A stretch of DNA of 64,000 nucleotides from Actinotalea fermentans ATCC 43279 = JCM 9966 = DSM 3133 (GCA_000767215.1 AXCX01000001.1:1-64000), one strand, 5' to 3'; counted from the first letter of the stretch, positions 21,562 to 31,688 are shown. The notes: generated by a model from the letters alone, not told the origin. Numbers and translations are program-made.

Positions 21562-22562
21562 TGCCACCCGGCAGCGGCCCGACGCGCGACGGCGCGGCCA
21601 CGGCCGCGACCGGTGACGCCGGGTCGGTGTCGCCCGCCCTGGCGCTGGCCGTGCAGCGCTACCTGGACCACCTCGCCGTGGAGCGGGGTCTGGCGCGCAA
21701 CACGCTGGCCGCCTACCGCCGGGACCTGGACCGGTACGCCGCGTTCCTGACCGCCCGCGGCCACGAGAGCGCGTCGAGCGTGGGGGAGGGCGACGTGCGG
21801 GCGTTCGTGACGGCGCTGCGCAGTGGCTCGGACGGGCGGCCCCTCGCGGCGTCGTCGACCGCCCGCGTCGTGGCTGCCGTGCACGGCTGGCACCGGTTCG
21901 TCGCGGTCGAGGGGCTGGCCGCCGACGACCCGTCCGCGGGCGTGAAGCCGCCCACGCAGCCCCGGCGGCTGCCGAGGGCGATGAGCGTCGAGGACGTCGC
22001 CGCCCTGCTCGAGGCCGCCGGCCAGGGGGAGGGGCCCGTGCCGCTGCGCGACCGCGCCCTCCTGGAGCTCTGCTACTCGACCGGGGCCCGGATCAGCGAG
22101 GTCGTCGGGCTCGACGTGGACGACCTGGACCTGGACCCGGACCGCGCGTCGGCCCGACTGCTCGGCAAGGGGAGCAAGGAGCGGGTCGTCCCCGTGGGTT
22201 CGTTCGCGTGCGCCGCCGTCGACGCCTACCTGGTCCGCGCCCGGCCCGTGCTCGCAGCCGCCGGCCGGGGCAACCCGGCCGTCTTCCTCAACACCCGCGG
22301 GGCTCGGCTGAGCCGGCAGAGCGCGTGGGCGGTCCTGCGGCAGGCGGCGCGCCGCTCGGGCATCGCGGGCGCCGACGAGGTGTCGCCCCACACCCTGCGG
22401 CACTCGTTCGCCACGCACCTGCTCCAGGGCGGCGCCGACGTCCGCGTGGTCCAGGAACTGCTCGGCCACGCCTCCGTGACGACGACGCAGATCTACACCC
22501 ACGTGACGCCGGACTCCCTCCGCGAGGTCTACGCGCTGGCGCACCCGCGCGCGCTCGGCTGA
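21561..22562 (+). CDS. xerD: Site-specific tyrosine recombinase XerD
   Basis: XerD with XerC resolves chromosome dimers at dif. The 333-aa protein has an N-terminal SAM-like DNA-binding domain ([20 protein letters not shown]) and the catalytic domain with Arg in [32 protein letters not shown], and [14 protein letters not shown] containing the nucleophilic Tyr. The ATG overlaps the ctaB stop. Its position immediately before parA-scpA-scpB is the conserved chromosome-segregation context in actinobacteria, so it is a host gene and not an island integrase. Confidence 0.96.
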   Translation: MPPGSGPTRDGAATAATGDAGSVSPALALAVQRYLDHLAVERGLARNTLAAYRRDLDRYAAFLTARGHESASSVGEGDVRAFVTALRSGSDGRPLAASSTARVVAAVHGWHRFVAVEGLAADDPSAGVKPPTQPRRLPRAMSVEDVAALLEAAGQGEGPVPLRDRALLELCYSTGARISEVVGLDVDDLDLDPDRASARLLGKGSKERVVPVGSFACAAVDAYLVRARPVLAAAGRGNPAVFLNTRGARLSRQSAWAVLRQAARRSGIAGADEVSPHTLRHSFATHLLQGGADVRVVQELLGHASVTTTQIYTHVTPDSLREVYALAHPRALG

Positions 22563-22611
22563 GCCCCTCGGGGAGGCGGTGTTGCGCCCGGAGCGGCGGG
22601 GGCGCCTGCGG

Positions 22612-22617
22612 TAACCT
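22612..22617 (+). promoter_or_regulatory. -10 element of parA, probable leaderless transcript
   Basis: TAACCT at 22612-22617 is followed by 7 nt and the GTG at 22625, with no Shine-Dalgarno between. This is the same arrangement as at uvrA and uvrC. Confidence 0.5.
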
Positions 22618-22624
22618 CTCGGGC

Positions 22625-23491
22625 GTGAGCAGCCCGGACGACGTCGCGACGACCATCGATCCCGTCGGGCGCCCGCTCCCGGTCTTCCCGGACCCGGAGC
22701 CCCTGGCGAGCCACGGTCCGGCCCGGATCATCGCGCTGTGCAACCAGAAGGGCGGCGTCGGCAAGACGACGACCACCATCAACCTCGGCGCGGCCCTGGC
22801 GGAGTACGGCCGGCGCGTGCTCATCGTGGACTTCGACCCGCAGGGGGCGGCGTCCGTGGGACTCGGCGTGAACCCGCACGAGCTCGACAAGACGGTCTAC
22901 ACGCTCCTGATGGAGCGCGGTGCCCAGGTGGCCGACGTCGTCCGCCCGAGCTCCGTGCCGGGGCTCGACGTGATCCCCGCCAACATCGACCTGTCGGCAG
23001 CCGAGGTGCAGCTCGTCGGGGAGGTGGCGCGCGAGTCAGTGCTGGCGCGCGCGCTCCGTGCGGCCGAGGCGGAGTACGACGTCATCCTCATCGACTGCCA
23101 GCCGTCGCTGGGCCTGCTGACCGTGAACGCGCTGACGGCGGCGCACGGCGTCCTCATCCCGCTCGAGTGCGAGTTCTTCGCGCTGCGGGGCGTCGCGCTG
23201 CTCATCGAGACGGTGGAGAAGGTGCGCGACCGGCTCAACCCCCGGCTGCGCATCGACGGGATCGTCGGCACGATGCACGACCCGCGGACGCTGCACTCCA
23301 AGGAGGTGCTCGCGCGGGTCCTCGAGGCGTTCGGGGACCAGCTGCTGCACACGGTGATCGGCCGGACGGTGAAGTTCCCCGACTCGTCGGTCGCCGCCGA
23401 GCCGATCACCTCCTACGCCCCCACCCACGCCGGCGCCTCCGCCTACCGGCAGCTGGCCCGTGAGCTGGTGGCCCGCGGCGATGCAGCCTGA
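22625..23491 (+). CDS. ParA/Soj-family chromosome-partitioning ATPase
   Basis: A 288-aa Walker-type ATPase of the ParA/MinD superfamily. The deviant Walker A is CNQKGGVGKTTTTINLGAAL, followed by VLIVDFDPQGAASVGLG and the YDVILIDCQPSLGLLTVNAL motif. It lies directly before scpA-scpB; this second ParA, without a parB partner, is a standard feature of the locus in actinobacteria. It starts at a GTG with a -10 element 7 nt upstream (leaderless). It overlaps scpA by 11 nt. Confidence 0.93.
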   Translation: MSSPDDVATTIDPVGRPLPVFPDPEPLASHGPARIIALCNQKGGVGKTTTTINLGAALAEYGRRVLIVDFDPQGAASVGLGVNPHELDKTVYTLLMERGAQVADVVRPSSVPGLDVIPANIDLSAAEVQLVGEVARESVLARALRAAEAEYDVILIDCQPSLGLLTVNALTAAHGVLIPLECEFFALRGVALLIETVEKVRDRLNPRLRIDGIVGTMHDPRTLHSKEVLARVLEAFGDQLLHTVIGRTVKFPDSSVAAEPITSYAPTHAGASAYRQLARELVARGDAA

Positions 23492-24389
23492 GGCTGACCC
23501 GGTCGACCCCGCCTTGGTGCCCGCGGCCGATGCGCGGCGGTCGCGCGCGTTCGAGGTGCACCTGGAGAACTTCTCCGGCCCGTTCGACCTCCTGCTCTCG
23601 CTCATCTCGCGGCACCGCCTCGACATCACCGAGGTCGCGCTCGCCCAGGTGACCGACGAGTTCATCGCAGCGGTGCGCGACGCCGAGGCCCGGTCGGAGC
23701 CGTGGGAGCTCGGGCGGCTGTCGGAGTTCCTGGTCGTCGCGGCCACCCTGCTGGACCTGAAGGCCGCCCGGCTGCTGCCGTCCACGGAGGACGACGCGGA
23801 GGACCTCGAGCTGCTCGAGGCGCGTGACCTGCTGTTCGCGCGGCTGCTGCAGTACCGGGCGTTCAAGGAGGCGGCCGGGGCGATCGGAACCCGCCTGGCC
23901 GAGCAGGGGCGGCGGACCCCGCGGTCCGTGCCGCTCGAGCCGCAGCTCGCGACGCTCCTGCCGGAGCTGGTCCTGGAGATCGGCCCGTCGGAGCTCGCGA
24001 TCTTCGCCGCCCACGCGCTGCGGCCGAAGCCCGCGCCCGAGGTGGACACGAGCCACCTGTACGCGCCGACGGTCAGCGTGCGGGAGCAGGCGACGGTCGT
24101 GGCCGACAAGCTGCGGCGCATCGGTTCCGGCACGTTCCGCGCACTGGTCCAGGACGCCGAGTCCTCGACGGTGCTGGTGGCGCGGTTCCTCGCGCTCCTG
24201 GAGCTGTACCGCGAGGGGGTCGTCGCCTTCGACCAGGTGACCCCGCTCGGAGAGCTGACGATCCGCTGGACGGGCGGCGACGCCGAGGTCACCGTGGTTG
24301 ACGACTACGACGACGCGCCCGGGGACCAGGCAGCACCGGCCGCACCGGCCGTTCCGGACGACGAGGGAGAGCGCGATGACAGCGCCTGA
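23481..24389 (+). CDS. scpA: Segregation and condensation protein A
   Basis: ScpA is the kleisin that bridges SMC heads in the chromosome-condensing SMC-ScpAB complex. The 302-aa protein shows the N-terminal signature FEVHLENFSGPFDLLLSLI, ISRHRLDITEVALAQVTDEF and ATLLDLKAARLLPS, and a C-terminal winged-helix (VARFLALLELYREGVVAFDQ). The C-terminus is acidic and Ala/Pro-rich. The ATG at 23481 lies inside the end of parA, and scpB begins inside the end of scpA, giving tight coupling. Confidence 0.95.
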   Translation: MQPEADPVDPALVPAADARRSRAFEVHLENFSGPFDLLLSLISRHRLDITEVALAQVTDEFIAAVRDAEARSEPWELGRLSEFLVVAATLLDLKAARLLPSTEDDAEDLELLEARDLLFARLLQYRAFKEAAGAIGTRLAEQGRRTPRSVPLEPQLATLLPELVLEIGPSELAIFAAHALRPKPAPEVDTSHLYAPTVSVREQATVVADKLRRIGSGTFRALVQDAESSTVLVARFLALLELYREGVVAFDQVTPLGELTIRWTGGDAEVTVVDDYDDAPGDQAAPAAPAVPDDEGERDDSA

Positions 24390-25101
24390 CGAGAGCACGG
24401 ACGCGACGGCACGCACGGCGGACGCCGCGACGGCCGACGGGGACGCCGCTGCCGAGCGGGACGCCGCGTCCGAACCGGTGGCGCTCGGCGGCCTGCCGAC
24501 CGTCGACGAGCTGGCCTTCGACGTCGCCGACCTCCCCGGGGGCGCGCACGCGGCGGTGGAGGCGGTGCTCATGGTCGCCGACGAGCCGGTGTCGGCCGTG
24601 CAGCTGGCAACCGTGCTCGGCCTGCCGACGCGCGAGGTCGAGGAGGTCCTCGCGGAGCTCGCCGCGGAGTACCGCGGCGAGCTGGGCGGTCGGCCCCGCG
24701 GCTTCGAGCTGCGTGAGGCAGGCGGCGGCTGGCGGGTCTACTCGGCGGCGGCCCACGCCGACGTCGTCGGGCGGTTCGTCGTGGACGGGCAGTCCGCACG
24801 CCTGACCCAGGCTGCGCTGGAGACGCTCGCGGTGATCGCCTACCGGCAGCCCGTGACGCGCGGCCAGGTGTCCGCGGTGCGCGGCGTGAACGTCGAGTCC
24901 GTCGTGCGCACCCTGGTGAGCCGGGGCCTGGCCGCGGAGGTCGGCACGGAGCCCTCGGGTGCCGTGCTCTACGGCACGACGTCGTACTTCCTGGAGCGGA
25001 TGGGGATGAGCAGCCTGGACGAGCTGCCGCCGCTCGCGCCGTACCTGCCCGACCTCGAGTCGCTGGGCGGGGTGGACGAGGTCGAGGGTGGGACGCGATG
25101 A
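24376..25101 (+). CDS. scpB: Segregation and condensation protein B
   Basis: ScpB dimerises and binds ScpA in the SMC complex. The 241-aa protein has a disordered N-terminus (about 55 residues, Ala/Asp-rich) and then two winged-helix domains with AAVEAVLMVADEPVSAVQLA, ALETLAVIAYRQPVTRGQV and RTLVSRGLAAEVG, all family hallmarks. The ATG follows GGGAGAGCG. It overlaps scpA and shares ATGA with the downstream pseudouridine synthase. Confidence 0.95.
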   Translation: MTAPDESTDATARTADAATADGDAAAERDAASEPVALGGLPTVDELAFDVADLPGGAHAAVEAVLMVADEPVSAVQLATVLGLPTREVEEVLAELAAEYRGELGGRPRGFELREAGGGWRVYSAAAHADVVGRFVVDGQSARLTQAALETLAVIAYRQPVTRGQVSAVRGVNVESVVRTLVSRGLAAEVGTEPSGAVLYGTTSYFLERMGMSSLDELPPLAPYLPDLESLGGVDEVEGGTR

Positions 25102-25853
25102 GCGGGCAGGAACGGGACGTGCACACGCCGGAGGGCGTGCGCCTGCAGAAGGTGCTGGCCGGCGCGGGGCTCGGCTCCCGGCGGGCCTGTGAGGAGCTGA
25201 TCACGGCCGGCCGGGTGAGCGTGGACGGCGTCGTGGTGCGCGAGCTGGGGGTGCGCGTGGACCCGCGCACCGCCGTCCTGCACGTGGACGGGCGGCGCAT
25301 CCAGCTCGACGCCTCGATGGTGACGCTGGTCCTGAACAAGCCGGCCGGCGTCGTCTCCACGATGAGCGACGAGCGAGGGCGCCCGTCGCTGGCGCAGTTC
25401 GTCGCCGACCGGCCCGAGCGGCTGTTCCACGTGGGTCGCCTCGACGCCGAGACCGAGGGTCTGCTGCTGCTGACCAACGACGGCGAGCTCGCCAACCGAC
25501 TGGCGCACCCGTCGCACGGGGTCCCGAAGACCTATCTGGCGACCGTGGCTGGGCGGGTGCGGCCCGCCGTCGGGGTCCAGCTGCGGGCGGGGATCGAGCT
25601 CGAGGACGGTCCCGTCGTGGTGGACAGCTTCCGCGTCGTCGACCACACGGCGTCGCGGACCCTCGTCGAGGTCGTGCTGCACGAGGGCCGCAACCGCATC
25701 GTGCGGCGGCTCATGGAAGCCGTGGGGCACCCGGTCGAGCGCCTGGTCAGGACCCAGATCGGGCCGGTGCGGCTCGGCAACCTGAAGCCCGGACGCGTGC
25801 GCGAGCTGACGGCCAAGGAGCTCGGCGAGCTGATGAGCGAGGTCGGGCTGTGA
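25098..25853 (+). CDS. RluB-type 23S rRNA pseudouridine synthase
   Basis: A 251-aa pseudouridine synthase of the RsuA/RluB/E/F group. The N-terminal S4 domain is RLQKVLAGAGLGSRRACEE; the catalytic motif is HVGRLDAETEGLLLLTNDGE with the nucleophilic Asp, and the C-terminal EGRNRIVRRLMEAVGHPVERL is diagnostic. Placement after scpAB is conserved widely in Gram-positive bacteria and points to an RluB role on 23S rRNA. ATGA overlap with scpB. Confidence 0.93.
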   Translation: MSGQERDVHTPEGVRLQKVLAGAGLGSRRACEELITAGRVSVDGVVVRELGVRVDPRTAVLHVDGRRIQLDASMVTLVLNKPAGVVSTMSDERGRPSLAQFVADRPERLFHVGRLDAETEGLLLLTNDGELANRLAHPSHGVPKTYLATVAGRVRPAVGVQLRAGIELEDGPVVVDSFRVVDHTASRTLVEVVLHEGRNRIVRRLMEAVGHPVERLVRTQIGPVRLGNLKPGRVRELTAKELGELMSEVGL

Positions 25854-25944
25854 CCGTCCGCGGCGCCATGACCGGTAACCTTCCGCGCGGACGCGTGACG
25901 GTCGTCGGCCGGGCACCGGGGCGCGCGACCTGGGAGGAACGGCG

Positions 25945-26307
25945 ATGACGGTGCGGGCCATCCGCGGAGCGACCCAGCTCGACCGCGACGAGCGCGAGCA
26001 CCTGTTCGAGCGCACGGCCGAGCTCGTGCAGGCGGTGCTCGACGCCAACGGGATCGACTCGGACGCGCTGATCTCCGTGATCTTCACGTGCACGCCGGAC
26101 CTCACCAGCGACTTCCCGGCCACCGCGGCCCGAGAGATGGGCATGGGGGACGTCCCGCTGATGTGCGCGGTGGAGATCGACGTCCCGCACGCCCTCCCGC
26201 GCGTCGTGCGCCTGATGGCCCACGCGGAGCTGGAGGTGCCGCGCGCGCAGGTGCAGCACGTGTACCTGCACGGCGCCACCGTGCTCCGCCGGGACCTGGC
26301 GCAGTGA
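25945..26307 (+). CDS. aroH: Chorismate mutase, AroH type
   Basis: Converts chorismate to prephenate, the entry to tyrosine and phenylalanine. The 120-aa protein is a trimeric AroH-type mutase with AVRG-like start VRAIRGATQLDRDERE, FTCTPDLTSDFPATAARE and the C-terminal VQHVYLHGATVLRRDL. The ATG follows CTGGGAGGAACGGCG. A 91-bp gap with no obvious signal separates it from the synthase; its stop overlaps tyrA in GTGA, so the mutase and prephenate dehydrogenase are made together. Confidence 0.95.
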   Translation: MTVRAIRGATQLDRDEREHLFERTAELVQAVLDANGIDSDALISVIFTCTPDLTSDFPATAAREMGMGDVPLMCAVEIDVPHALPRVVRLMAHAELEVPRAQVQHVYLHGATVLRRDLAQ

Positions 26308-27470
26308 CCGCGCCGTCGGGTCCGGAGGCGGGCCGGGCGCACGGACCGTCCGGCCTGCAGACCCCCGCCGGCACGGTGGGCCCCGTCCGCGTCGTGGGAA
26401 CCGGCCTGCTCGGTGCCAGCGTGGGGCTCGCGCTGCGCGCCCTGGGCGTCGACGTCGTCCTGCACGACCCTTCCCGCGTCACGGTGCTGCTGGCCCGCGA
26501 CCTCGGCGCCGGGCGGCTGCCGGAACCGTCGGACCCGCCGCCCGCGCTCGTCGTGGTGGCCGCCCCGCCGGACGTCACCGGGGACGTCGTCGCGGCCGAG
26601 CTCGCGGCGTACCCGGACGCGGTCGTCACCGACGTCGCCAGCGTCAAGGGCGCGGTCCTCGCCGCGCTGACGGCGGCCGGGGCGGACCTCACGCGGTACG
26701 TGGGCTCGCACCCGATGGCCGGCTCGGAACGCTCGGGCCCGACGGCGGCGCGCCCGGACCTCTTCGTCGGCCGACCGTGGGTGGTGGTGGGGACCGAGGC
26801 GTCCTCGCCGGAGGCGGTGCTCGCGGTGCGCACCCTGGTCACGGACCTGGGCGCGACCCCGGTGATGCTGGACGCGCGGGTGCACGACGAGGCGGTCGCC
26901 GTCGTCTCCCACCTGCCGCAGGTCGCGTCGTCGCTCGTGGCTGCCCGGCTGCGCGACGCCGACCCGGCGGCCCTCGACCTCGCGGGGCAGGGCCTGCGCG
27001 ACGTGACCCGGATCGCCGCGGGGGACCCCGCGCTCTGGACGTCGATCCTCGCGGCCAACGCCCGCGCCGTGCTGCCCGCGCTGCGGGCGACGCGCGACGA
27101 CCTGGACGGCCTGGTCCAGGCGCTCGAGCAGGTCGTCGAGGCGACGGGTCCGCACGCGGTGCCCGGCGGTGCGCTCGGCACCCTCGCCGCTGCCGTCGCG
27201 GCCGGCAACGCGGGCGTGGCCCGCATCCCGGGCAAGCACGGTGGCGCGCGACGTGCCTACGACGTCGTCACCGTGCTCGTCCCGGACCAGCCGGGCGAGC
27301 TGGCCCGGCTGCTCGGTGACGTCGGCGCGGCGGGGATCAACCTGGAGGAGCTGTCGCTGGAGCACGCCCCACGGCAGCCGGTCGGCCTCGCGTCGATCGC
27401 GGTGCTGCCGGGACTCGGCACGACGCTCGAGGCAGAGCTGACGGGACGCGGCTGGACGGTGGCGGGATGA
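26304..27470 (+). CDS. tyrA: Prephenate dehydrogenase with ACT domain
   Basis: Oxidises prephenate toward tyrosine with NAD(P). The 388-aa protein has an N-terminal Rossmann fold (VRVVGTGLLGASVGLALRA), GSHPMAGSERSGP (substrate-binding), the helical dehydrogenase domain and a C-terminal ACT-like segment VTVLVPDQPGELARLLGDVG likely to sense tyrosine. The GTG overlaps the aroH stop; the cmk ATG overlaps its own stop. About 30 residues at the N-terminus are low complexity. Confidence 0.94.
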   Translation: MTAPSGPEAGRAHGPSGLQTPAGTVGPVRVVGTGLLGASVGLALRALGVDVVLHDPSRVTVLLARDLGAGRLPEPSDPPPALVVVAAPPDVTGDVVAAELAAYPDAVVTDVASVKGAVLAALTAAGADLTRYVGSHPMAGSERSGPTAARPDLFVGRPWVVVGTEASSPEAVLAVRTLVTDLGATPVMLDARVHDEAVAVVSHLPQVASSLVAARLRDADPAALDLAGQGLRDVTRIAAGDPALWTSILAANARAVLPALRATRDDLDGLVQALEQVVEATGPHAVPGGALGTLAAAVAAGNAGVARIPGKHGGARRAYDVVTVLVPDQPGELARLLGDVGAAGINLEELSLEHAPRQPVGLASIAVLPGLGTTLEAELTGRGWTVAG

Positions 27471-28198
27471 GTGCGCTCGGGACGAGTGTGCGCGGCGTGG
27501 TCGTGGCCGTGGACGGGCCCTCGGGCTCGGGGAAGTCGAGCGTGTGCCGGCAGGTCGCCGCACGGCTCGGGCTCGCCTACCTCGACACCGGTGCGATGTA
27601 CCGCGCCGCGACCTGGTGGTGCCTGGACCAAGGGTTGGACCTCGGGGACCAGCTCGCGGTGACCGCCGCGGTCCGCGCGATGGACCTCCGCATGGGCATG
27701 GACCCCGCGGCCCCGCACGTGCGCGTGGGGGAGACGGACGTGTCGGCTGCGATCCGTGAGCCGGCGATCTCGGGCGCCGTCAGCCTGCTGTCGACGAACC
27801 TCGACGTCCGCGCCGAGCTCAACGCGCGCCAGCGCGCGCTGATCGACGCCGAGCGCACGGACGGGAGCTCGGGCGGGACCGGCGTCGTCGCGGAGGGCCG
27901 CGACATCACGACGGTCGTCGCCCCGGATGCGGACGTGCGCGTGCTGCTCACGGCGAGCGAGGAGGCGCGGCTGGCGCGCCGCGCCCTCGAGGTGCACGGC
28001 ACCGCCGACGCGGCGGCTGTGGCGGCGACTCGCGCGCACGTCGTCGGCCGGGACGCCAAGGACTCGACGGTCGTGGAGTTCCAGACGGCCGCGGACGGCG
28101 TCCTGCTCCTGGACTCGAGCGCGCTCTCGTTCGAGGAGACGGTGTCGGCGCTGCTCGCCCTCGTCCTCGACGTCGCACCCGGACTGGCGACGCGATGA
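27467..28198 (+). CDS. cmk: Cytidylate kinase
   Basis: Phosphorylates CMP and dCMP. The 243-aa protein has the P-loop VAVDGPSGSGKSSVCRQVA, DTGAMYRAATWWCL for nucleotide binding, and VVAEGRDITTVVAPDADV. It is 10-20 residues longer than typical, with a slightly variable C-terminus. The arrangement with plsC and der downstream resembles the cmk-der neighbourhood of other actinobacteria. It overlaps tyrA and plsC in ATGA. Confidence 0.95.
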   Translation: MSALGTSVRGVVVAVDGPSGSGKSSVCRQVAARLGLAYLDTGAMYRAATWWCLDQGLDLGDQLAVTAAVRAMDLRMGMDPAAPHVRVGETDVSAAIREPAISGAVSLLSTNLDVRAELNARQRALIDAERTDGSSGGTGVVAEGRDITTVVAPDADVRVLLTASEEARLARRALEVHGTADAAAVAATRAHVVGRDAKDSTVVEFQTAADGVLLLDSSALSFEETVSALLALVLDVAPGLATR

Positions 28199-28929
28199 GC
28201 CGCGAGAAGGCGTCGCGGACGCCGAAGGTGCCGCGCGCCATCGGCCCGGGCTGGGGCCGGTGGCTGGGGCGGTTCTTCGCGCGGGTGATCTGGAACACGC
28301 GGATCGTCGGCAAGGAGCGCGTGCCGCGCGCCGGTGCGGTGATCGTCGCGGCGAACCACTCCGGGTGGGCCGACGGCCCGCTCATGATCGGGTGCACGCC
28401 CCGCGGGACGCACATCCTCATCAAGATCGAGATGTTCCGCTCGGCGATCGGCTGGATCTTCCGGCTGTCCGGGCAGATCCCCGTGGACCGGGGCAACGGC
28501 CGCCCGGCGCTGGCCACGGCTCTGAAGGTGCTCGAGGACGGGCGCGTCGTGGGGATCTTCCCGGAGGGCTCCCGCGGGCGCGGGGACGGCTCGAACGCAC
28601 GCGCCGGAGTCGCGTGGCTCGCCGTGCACTCGGGCGCGCCGGTGGTGCCGGTGGCGATGCTCGGCACGCGGCGCACGGGCGAGAGCACCGGGAAGATCCC
28701 GGGGCTGCGGCGGCGCCTGCACGTCGAGTTCGGTGCGCCGGTGGTGGTGACCGGGATCGAGGGCATGCCCAAGCGCGAGGCCGTGGCGGCCGCTCAGGCC
28801 CAGCTGCAGCGGGCCCTGGCGGACCACGTGCACGCGGTCGAGGAGCGCACCGGTCTGTGGCTGCCGACGGACCACCCGGCGGAGCGCGGGACGCCGTCGG
28901 CGGCCGGTGCCGCGGACGCGCAGGACTGA
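28195..28929 (+). CDS. 1-acyl-sn-glycerol-3-phosphate acyltransferase (PlsC-like)
   Basis: A 244-aa peripheral or monotopic membrane acyltransferase that probably makes phosphatidic acid from lysophosphatidic acid. The catalytic H-x4-D motif is in [11 protein letters not shown], the second block is PVDRGNGRP and the acyl-acceptor block is [15 protein letters not shown]. The ATG overlaps the cmk stop. The region 28930-28993 before der holds the strong ribosome-binding site GGAGGATAG. Confidence 0.9.
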   Translation: MSREKASRTPKVPRAIGPGWGRWLGRFFARVIWNTRIVGKERVPRAGAVIVAANHSGWADGPLMIGCTPRGTHILIKIEMFRSAIGWIFRLSGQIPVDRGNGRPALATALKVLEDGRVVGIFPEGSRGRGDGSNARAGVAWLAVHSGAPVVPVAMLGTRRTGESTGKIPGLRRRLHVEFGAPVVVTGIEGMPKREAVAAAQAQLQRALADHVHAVEERTGLWLPTDHPAERGTPSAAGAADAQD

Positions 28930-28993
28930 GTCCGTCACCGGCACTTCCCGGGCGGAGTTCGTCGCAGGGGGCCAGGCACGGGAGGATAGGGGC

Positions 28994-30622
28994 ATGACCT
29001 TCGACCCCGCCTCCGACGCGGACGCCCCGATCGACGACGCCTCCCACCCCACGGCGCACGCCGACCTCGACGACGACGCGCTCGAGGAGGGGGCCGAGGG
29101 GGCCGTCGACGACGAGTTCGACGACGAGTACGACGACGACGAGGACATCGTGGTCCCCGGGCTCGGCGAGCCCGAGACCGAGGAGGAGCGCGCGCGCGAG
29201 CACGCGTTGCGCGAGGGCCTGGCGGACTACGACCTCGAGGACGAGGACCTGGCGCTCCTCGACGGGGGCCTTGGCGCGGGCGGGGAGGCGGGCCCGGCGG
29301 GACCGGTGCCGGTCGTCGCGGTCGTCGGCCGACCGAACGTCGGCAAGTCGACCCTCGTGAACCGGGTCCTCGGCCGCCGTGAGGCAGTCGTGCTCGACAC
29401 CCCCGGCGTCACCCGCGACCGCGTGACCTACCCGGCGGAGTGGGCGGGACGCTCGTTCACGCTCGTCGACACGGGCGGCTGGGAGGTGGACGTCGCGGGC
29501 CTCGACGCGCGTGTCGCCGAGCAGGCCGAGGTCGCGATCGACCTCGCCGACGTCGTCGTGTTCGTCGTGGACGCGACCGTCGGGGCCACGGCCACCGACG
29601 AGCGCGTCGTGCGGCTGCTGCGCCGCTCGGGCAAGCCGGTCGTGCTGGCCGCCAACAAGGTGGACGGGCCGCAGCTCGAGGCGGACGCCGCCGCGCTGTG
29701 GAACCTGGGGCTGGGGGAGCCGCACCCGATCTCCGCGCTGCACGGGCGGGGCACCGGTGACCTGCTGGACGCGGTCCTCGAGGTGATGCCCGAGGTCTCG
29801 GCCTACGGCCGGGCCGGGACGGGCGAGGGCGGCCCGCGGCGCGTGGCGCTCGTCGGACGGCCCAACGTCGGCAAGTCGAGCCTGCTCAACGCGCTCGTCG
29901 GGAGCCAGCGCGTCGTGGTCGACCCGGTCGCCGGTACCACGCGTGACCCGGTCGACGAGCTGGTCGCGATCGGCGACCGCGAGTGGTGGTTCGTCGACAC
30001 CGCGGGAATCAGGCGCCGCGTGCACCAGACGTCCGGCGCGGACTTCTACGCCTCCCTGCGCACCCAGGCGGCCATCGAGAAGGCCGAGGTCGCCGTCGTC
30101 CTCATCGACTCCAGCGACGTGCTGACCGAGCAGGACACGCGCGTGGTGACGCAGGTCGTGGACTCCGGCCGAGCCCTGGTCATCGCCTACAACAAGTGGG
30201 ACCTCATGGACGAGGACCGGCGCCGCTACCTCGAGCGGGAGATCGAGCGCGACCTGGTCCAGGTGCAGTGGGCCCCGCGCATCAACATCGCCGCGAAGAC
30301 CGGCTGGCACACGAACCGCCTGGTGGGCGCCCTGGAGACGGCGCTCGAGTCGTGGGACACCCGCGTGCCGACAGGCCGGCTGAACGCGTTCCTGGGTGAG
30401 CTCGTCGCCGCCCACCCGCACCCGCTGCGCGGCGGCAAGCAGCCGCGCATCCTGTTCGCCACGCAGGCGGACACCCGGCCGCCGCGCTTCGTGATCTTCG
30501 CGACGGGCTTCCTCGAGGCGGGCTACCGGCGGTTCATCGAGCGGCGCCTGCGCGAGACCTTCGGGTTCGAGGGCTCGCCCATCCACATCTCGGTGCGCGT
30601 GCGGGAGAAGCGCAAGCGGTGA
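28994..30622 (+). CDS. der: GTPase Der (EngA), double G domain
   Basis: Der assists 50S ribosome assembly. The 542-aa protein has two G domains ([18 protein letters not shown] near residue 112 and [19 protein letters not shown] near 287), each with DTxG and NKxD ([25 protein letters not shown]) and a C-terminal KH-like domain with RFVIFATGF. It carries an approximately 95-residue N-terminal extension rich in Asp/Glu (such as [14 protein letters not shown]), longer than in E. coli, common in actinobacteria. The ATG follows GGAGGATAGGGGC. Confidence 0.97.
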   Translation: MTFDPASDADAPIDDASHPTAHADLDDDALEEGAEGAVDDEFDDEYDDDEDIVVPGLGEPETEEERAREHALREGLADYDLEDEDLALLDGGLGAGGEAGPAGPVPVVAVVGRPNVGKSTLVNRVLGRREAVVLDTPGVTRDRVTYPAEWAGRSFTLVDTGGWEVDVAGLDARVAEQAEVAIDLADVVVFVVDATVGATATDERVVRLLRRSGKPVVLAANKVDGPQLEADAAALWNLGLGEPHPISALHGRGTGDLLDAVLEVMPEVSAYGRAGTGEGGPRRVALVGRPNVGKSSLLNALVGSQRVVVDPVAGTTRDPVDELVAIGDREWWFVDTAGIRRRVHQTSGADFYASLRTQAAIEKAEVAVVLIDSSDVLTEQDTRVVTQVVDSGRALVIAYNKWDLMDEDRRRYLEREIERDLVQVQWAPRINIAAKTGWHTNRLVGALETALESWDTRVPTGRLNAFLGELVAAHPHPLRGGKQPRILFATQADTRPPRFVIFATGFLEAGYRRFIERRLRETFGFEGSPIHISVRVREKRKR

Positions 30623-31674
30623 ACCGGCTGCTGCGGCTCGGCCTGCCGCGGGACCCGTCGGCGACGACGCACCTGGCGGGCTTCGTCGTGTCCGCCGTGG
30701 TGACGGTGCTGCTGACGCGCGCCTTCCTCGCGGCCGCCGGGTACCCGACCGTCGGATCCGGTGGTCTGCACGTGGCGCACGTCCTGTGGGGCGGGCTGCT
30801 GATGGCCGCGGCCTTCGTCGTGCTGCTCTCGTTCGCGGGGCCGGTGGCACGGCCGGTCGGCGCCCTGCTGGGCGGGGTCGGCTTCGGGCTCTTCGTCGAC
30901 GAGATCGGCAAGTTCGTCACCGCGGACAACGACTACTTCTACGGCCCGACGGCGTCGCTCATCTACGCGGTCGTCGTCCTGCTGGTGGTGGTCTCCGAGG
31001 CACTCCACGGACGCCTGCCGCACGACTCACGGGAGTACCTCGCGGGCGCGGTGGACCAGGCGGTCGCGGGGGTGGCGGGCGGGTTCACGCCGCGGGCGCG
31101 GGCGGATGCGCGCGGGCTCGTGGCCCGCGCGGGCGACGTGCCCGGGGCCCGCGAGGCCCGGGCGCTCCTGGACGCCATCGACGACGACCCGCACGAGCTG
31201 CCCAACCCGATCAACGCCGTCGGCGCCGCCGTCGTCCGCGTCACGCACCGGCTCGTCGCTGCGCGGTGGGTCCCGTGGATCACGGTCGCCGTGCTCGTGG
31301 CCAGCCTGGTCGGCAGCGTCGCCATGGGCCTCGCGGCCTGGTGGGGTGGTGCCGACCAGCCGGGGTGGGTCGTCGTCGGGCTGCTGGTCAGCGCCGCCGG
31401 CGCGACCGCGCTGGCCGGGTGGGGGCTGCTCGTCGTCCGGCAGGACCGCCGCGAGGGCTACCTGCGCTTCCGCTGGGCGGTGCTCGTCAGCCTGCTGGTG
31501 GTGCAGGTGTTCGTGTTCCGTCTTCGAGAGTGGTCGGCGGTCGCTGGTCTGGTCGTCGAGCTCGCGGTGGCCGGGCTCGTCGCGGCCGAGCTGCAGCAGG
31601 TCGAGCAGGAGGACCGACGGCGTCGTCGCGCGCCGGCGCCCGGGCCAGAAGGGCGGCGGGGCAGAAGCGGGTGA
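30619..31674 (+). CDS. Uncharacterised multi-pass membrane protein
   Basis: A 351-aa protein with about eight hydrophobic segments, for example [57 protein letters not shown] and [21 protein letters not shown] central loop of roughly 70 residues and a charged C-terminal tail face the cytoplasm or outside. The conserved-looking stretch [13 protein letters not shown] precedes the fourth helix. The GTG overlaps the der stop in GTGA, so it is co-translated with der. I do not recognise the family. Transport is possible but there is no direct evidence. Confidence 0.8.
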   Translation: MNRLLRLGLPRDPSATTHLAGFVVSAVVTVLLTRAFLAAAGYPTVGSGGLHVAHVLWGGLLMAAAFVVLLSFAGPVARPVGALLGGVGFGLFVDEIGKFVTADNDYFYGPTASLIYAVVVLLVVVSEALHGRLPHDSREYLAGAVDQAVAGVAGGFTPRARADARGLVARAGDVPGAREARALLDAIDDDPHELPNPINAVGAAVVRVTHRLVAARWVPWITVAVLVASLVGSVAMGLAAWWGGADQPGWVVVGLLVSAAGATALAGWGLLVVRQDRREGYLRFRWAVLVSLLVVQVFVFRLREWSAVAGLVVELAVAGLVAAELQQVEQEDRRRRRAPAPGPEGRRGRSG

Positions 31675-31682
31675 ACATCCGC

Positions 31683-31688
31683 TAGACT
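31683..31688 (+). promoter_or_regulatory. Candidate -10 for tRNA-Pro
   Basis: TAGACT at 31683-31688 lies 23 nt before the mature tRNA 5' end and matches TAnnnT. It sits 8 nt after the stop of the membrane-protein gene. No clear -35. Confidence 0.45.

Noticed and set aside
21561-22562. The tyrosine recombinase as the island's integrase
   Set aside because: It is XerD in its conserved place between ctaB and parA-scpAB, 9 kb before the tRNA boundary, and is not part of the element.
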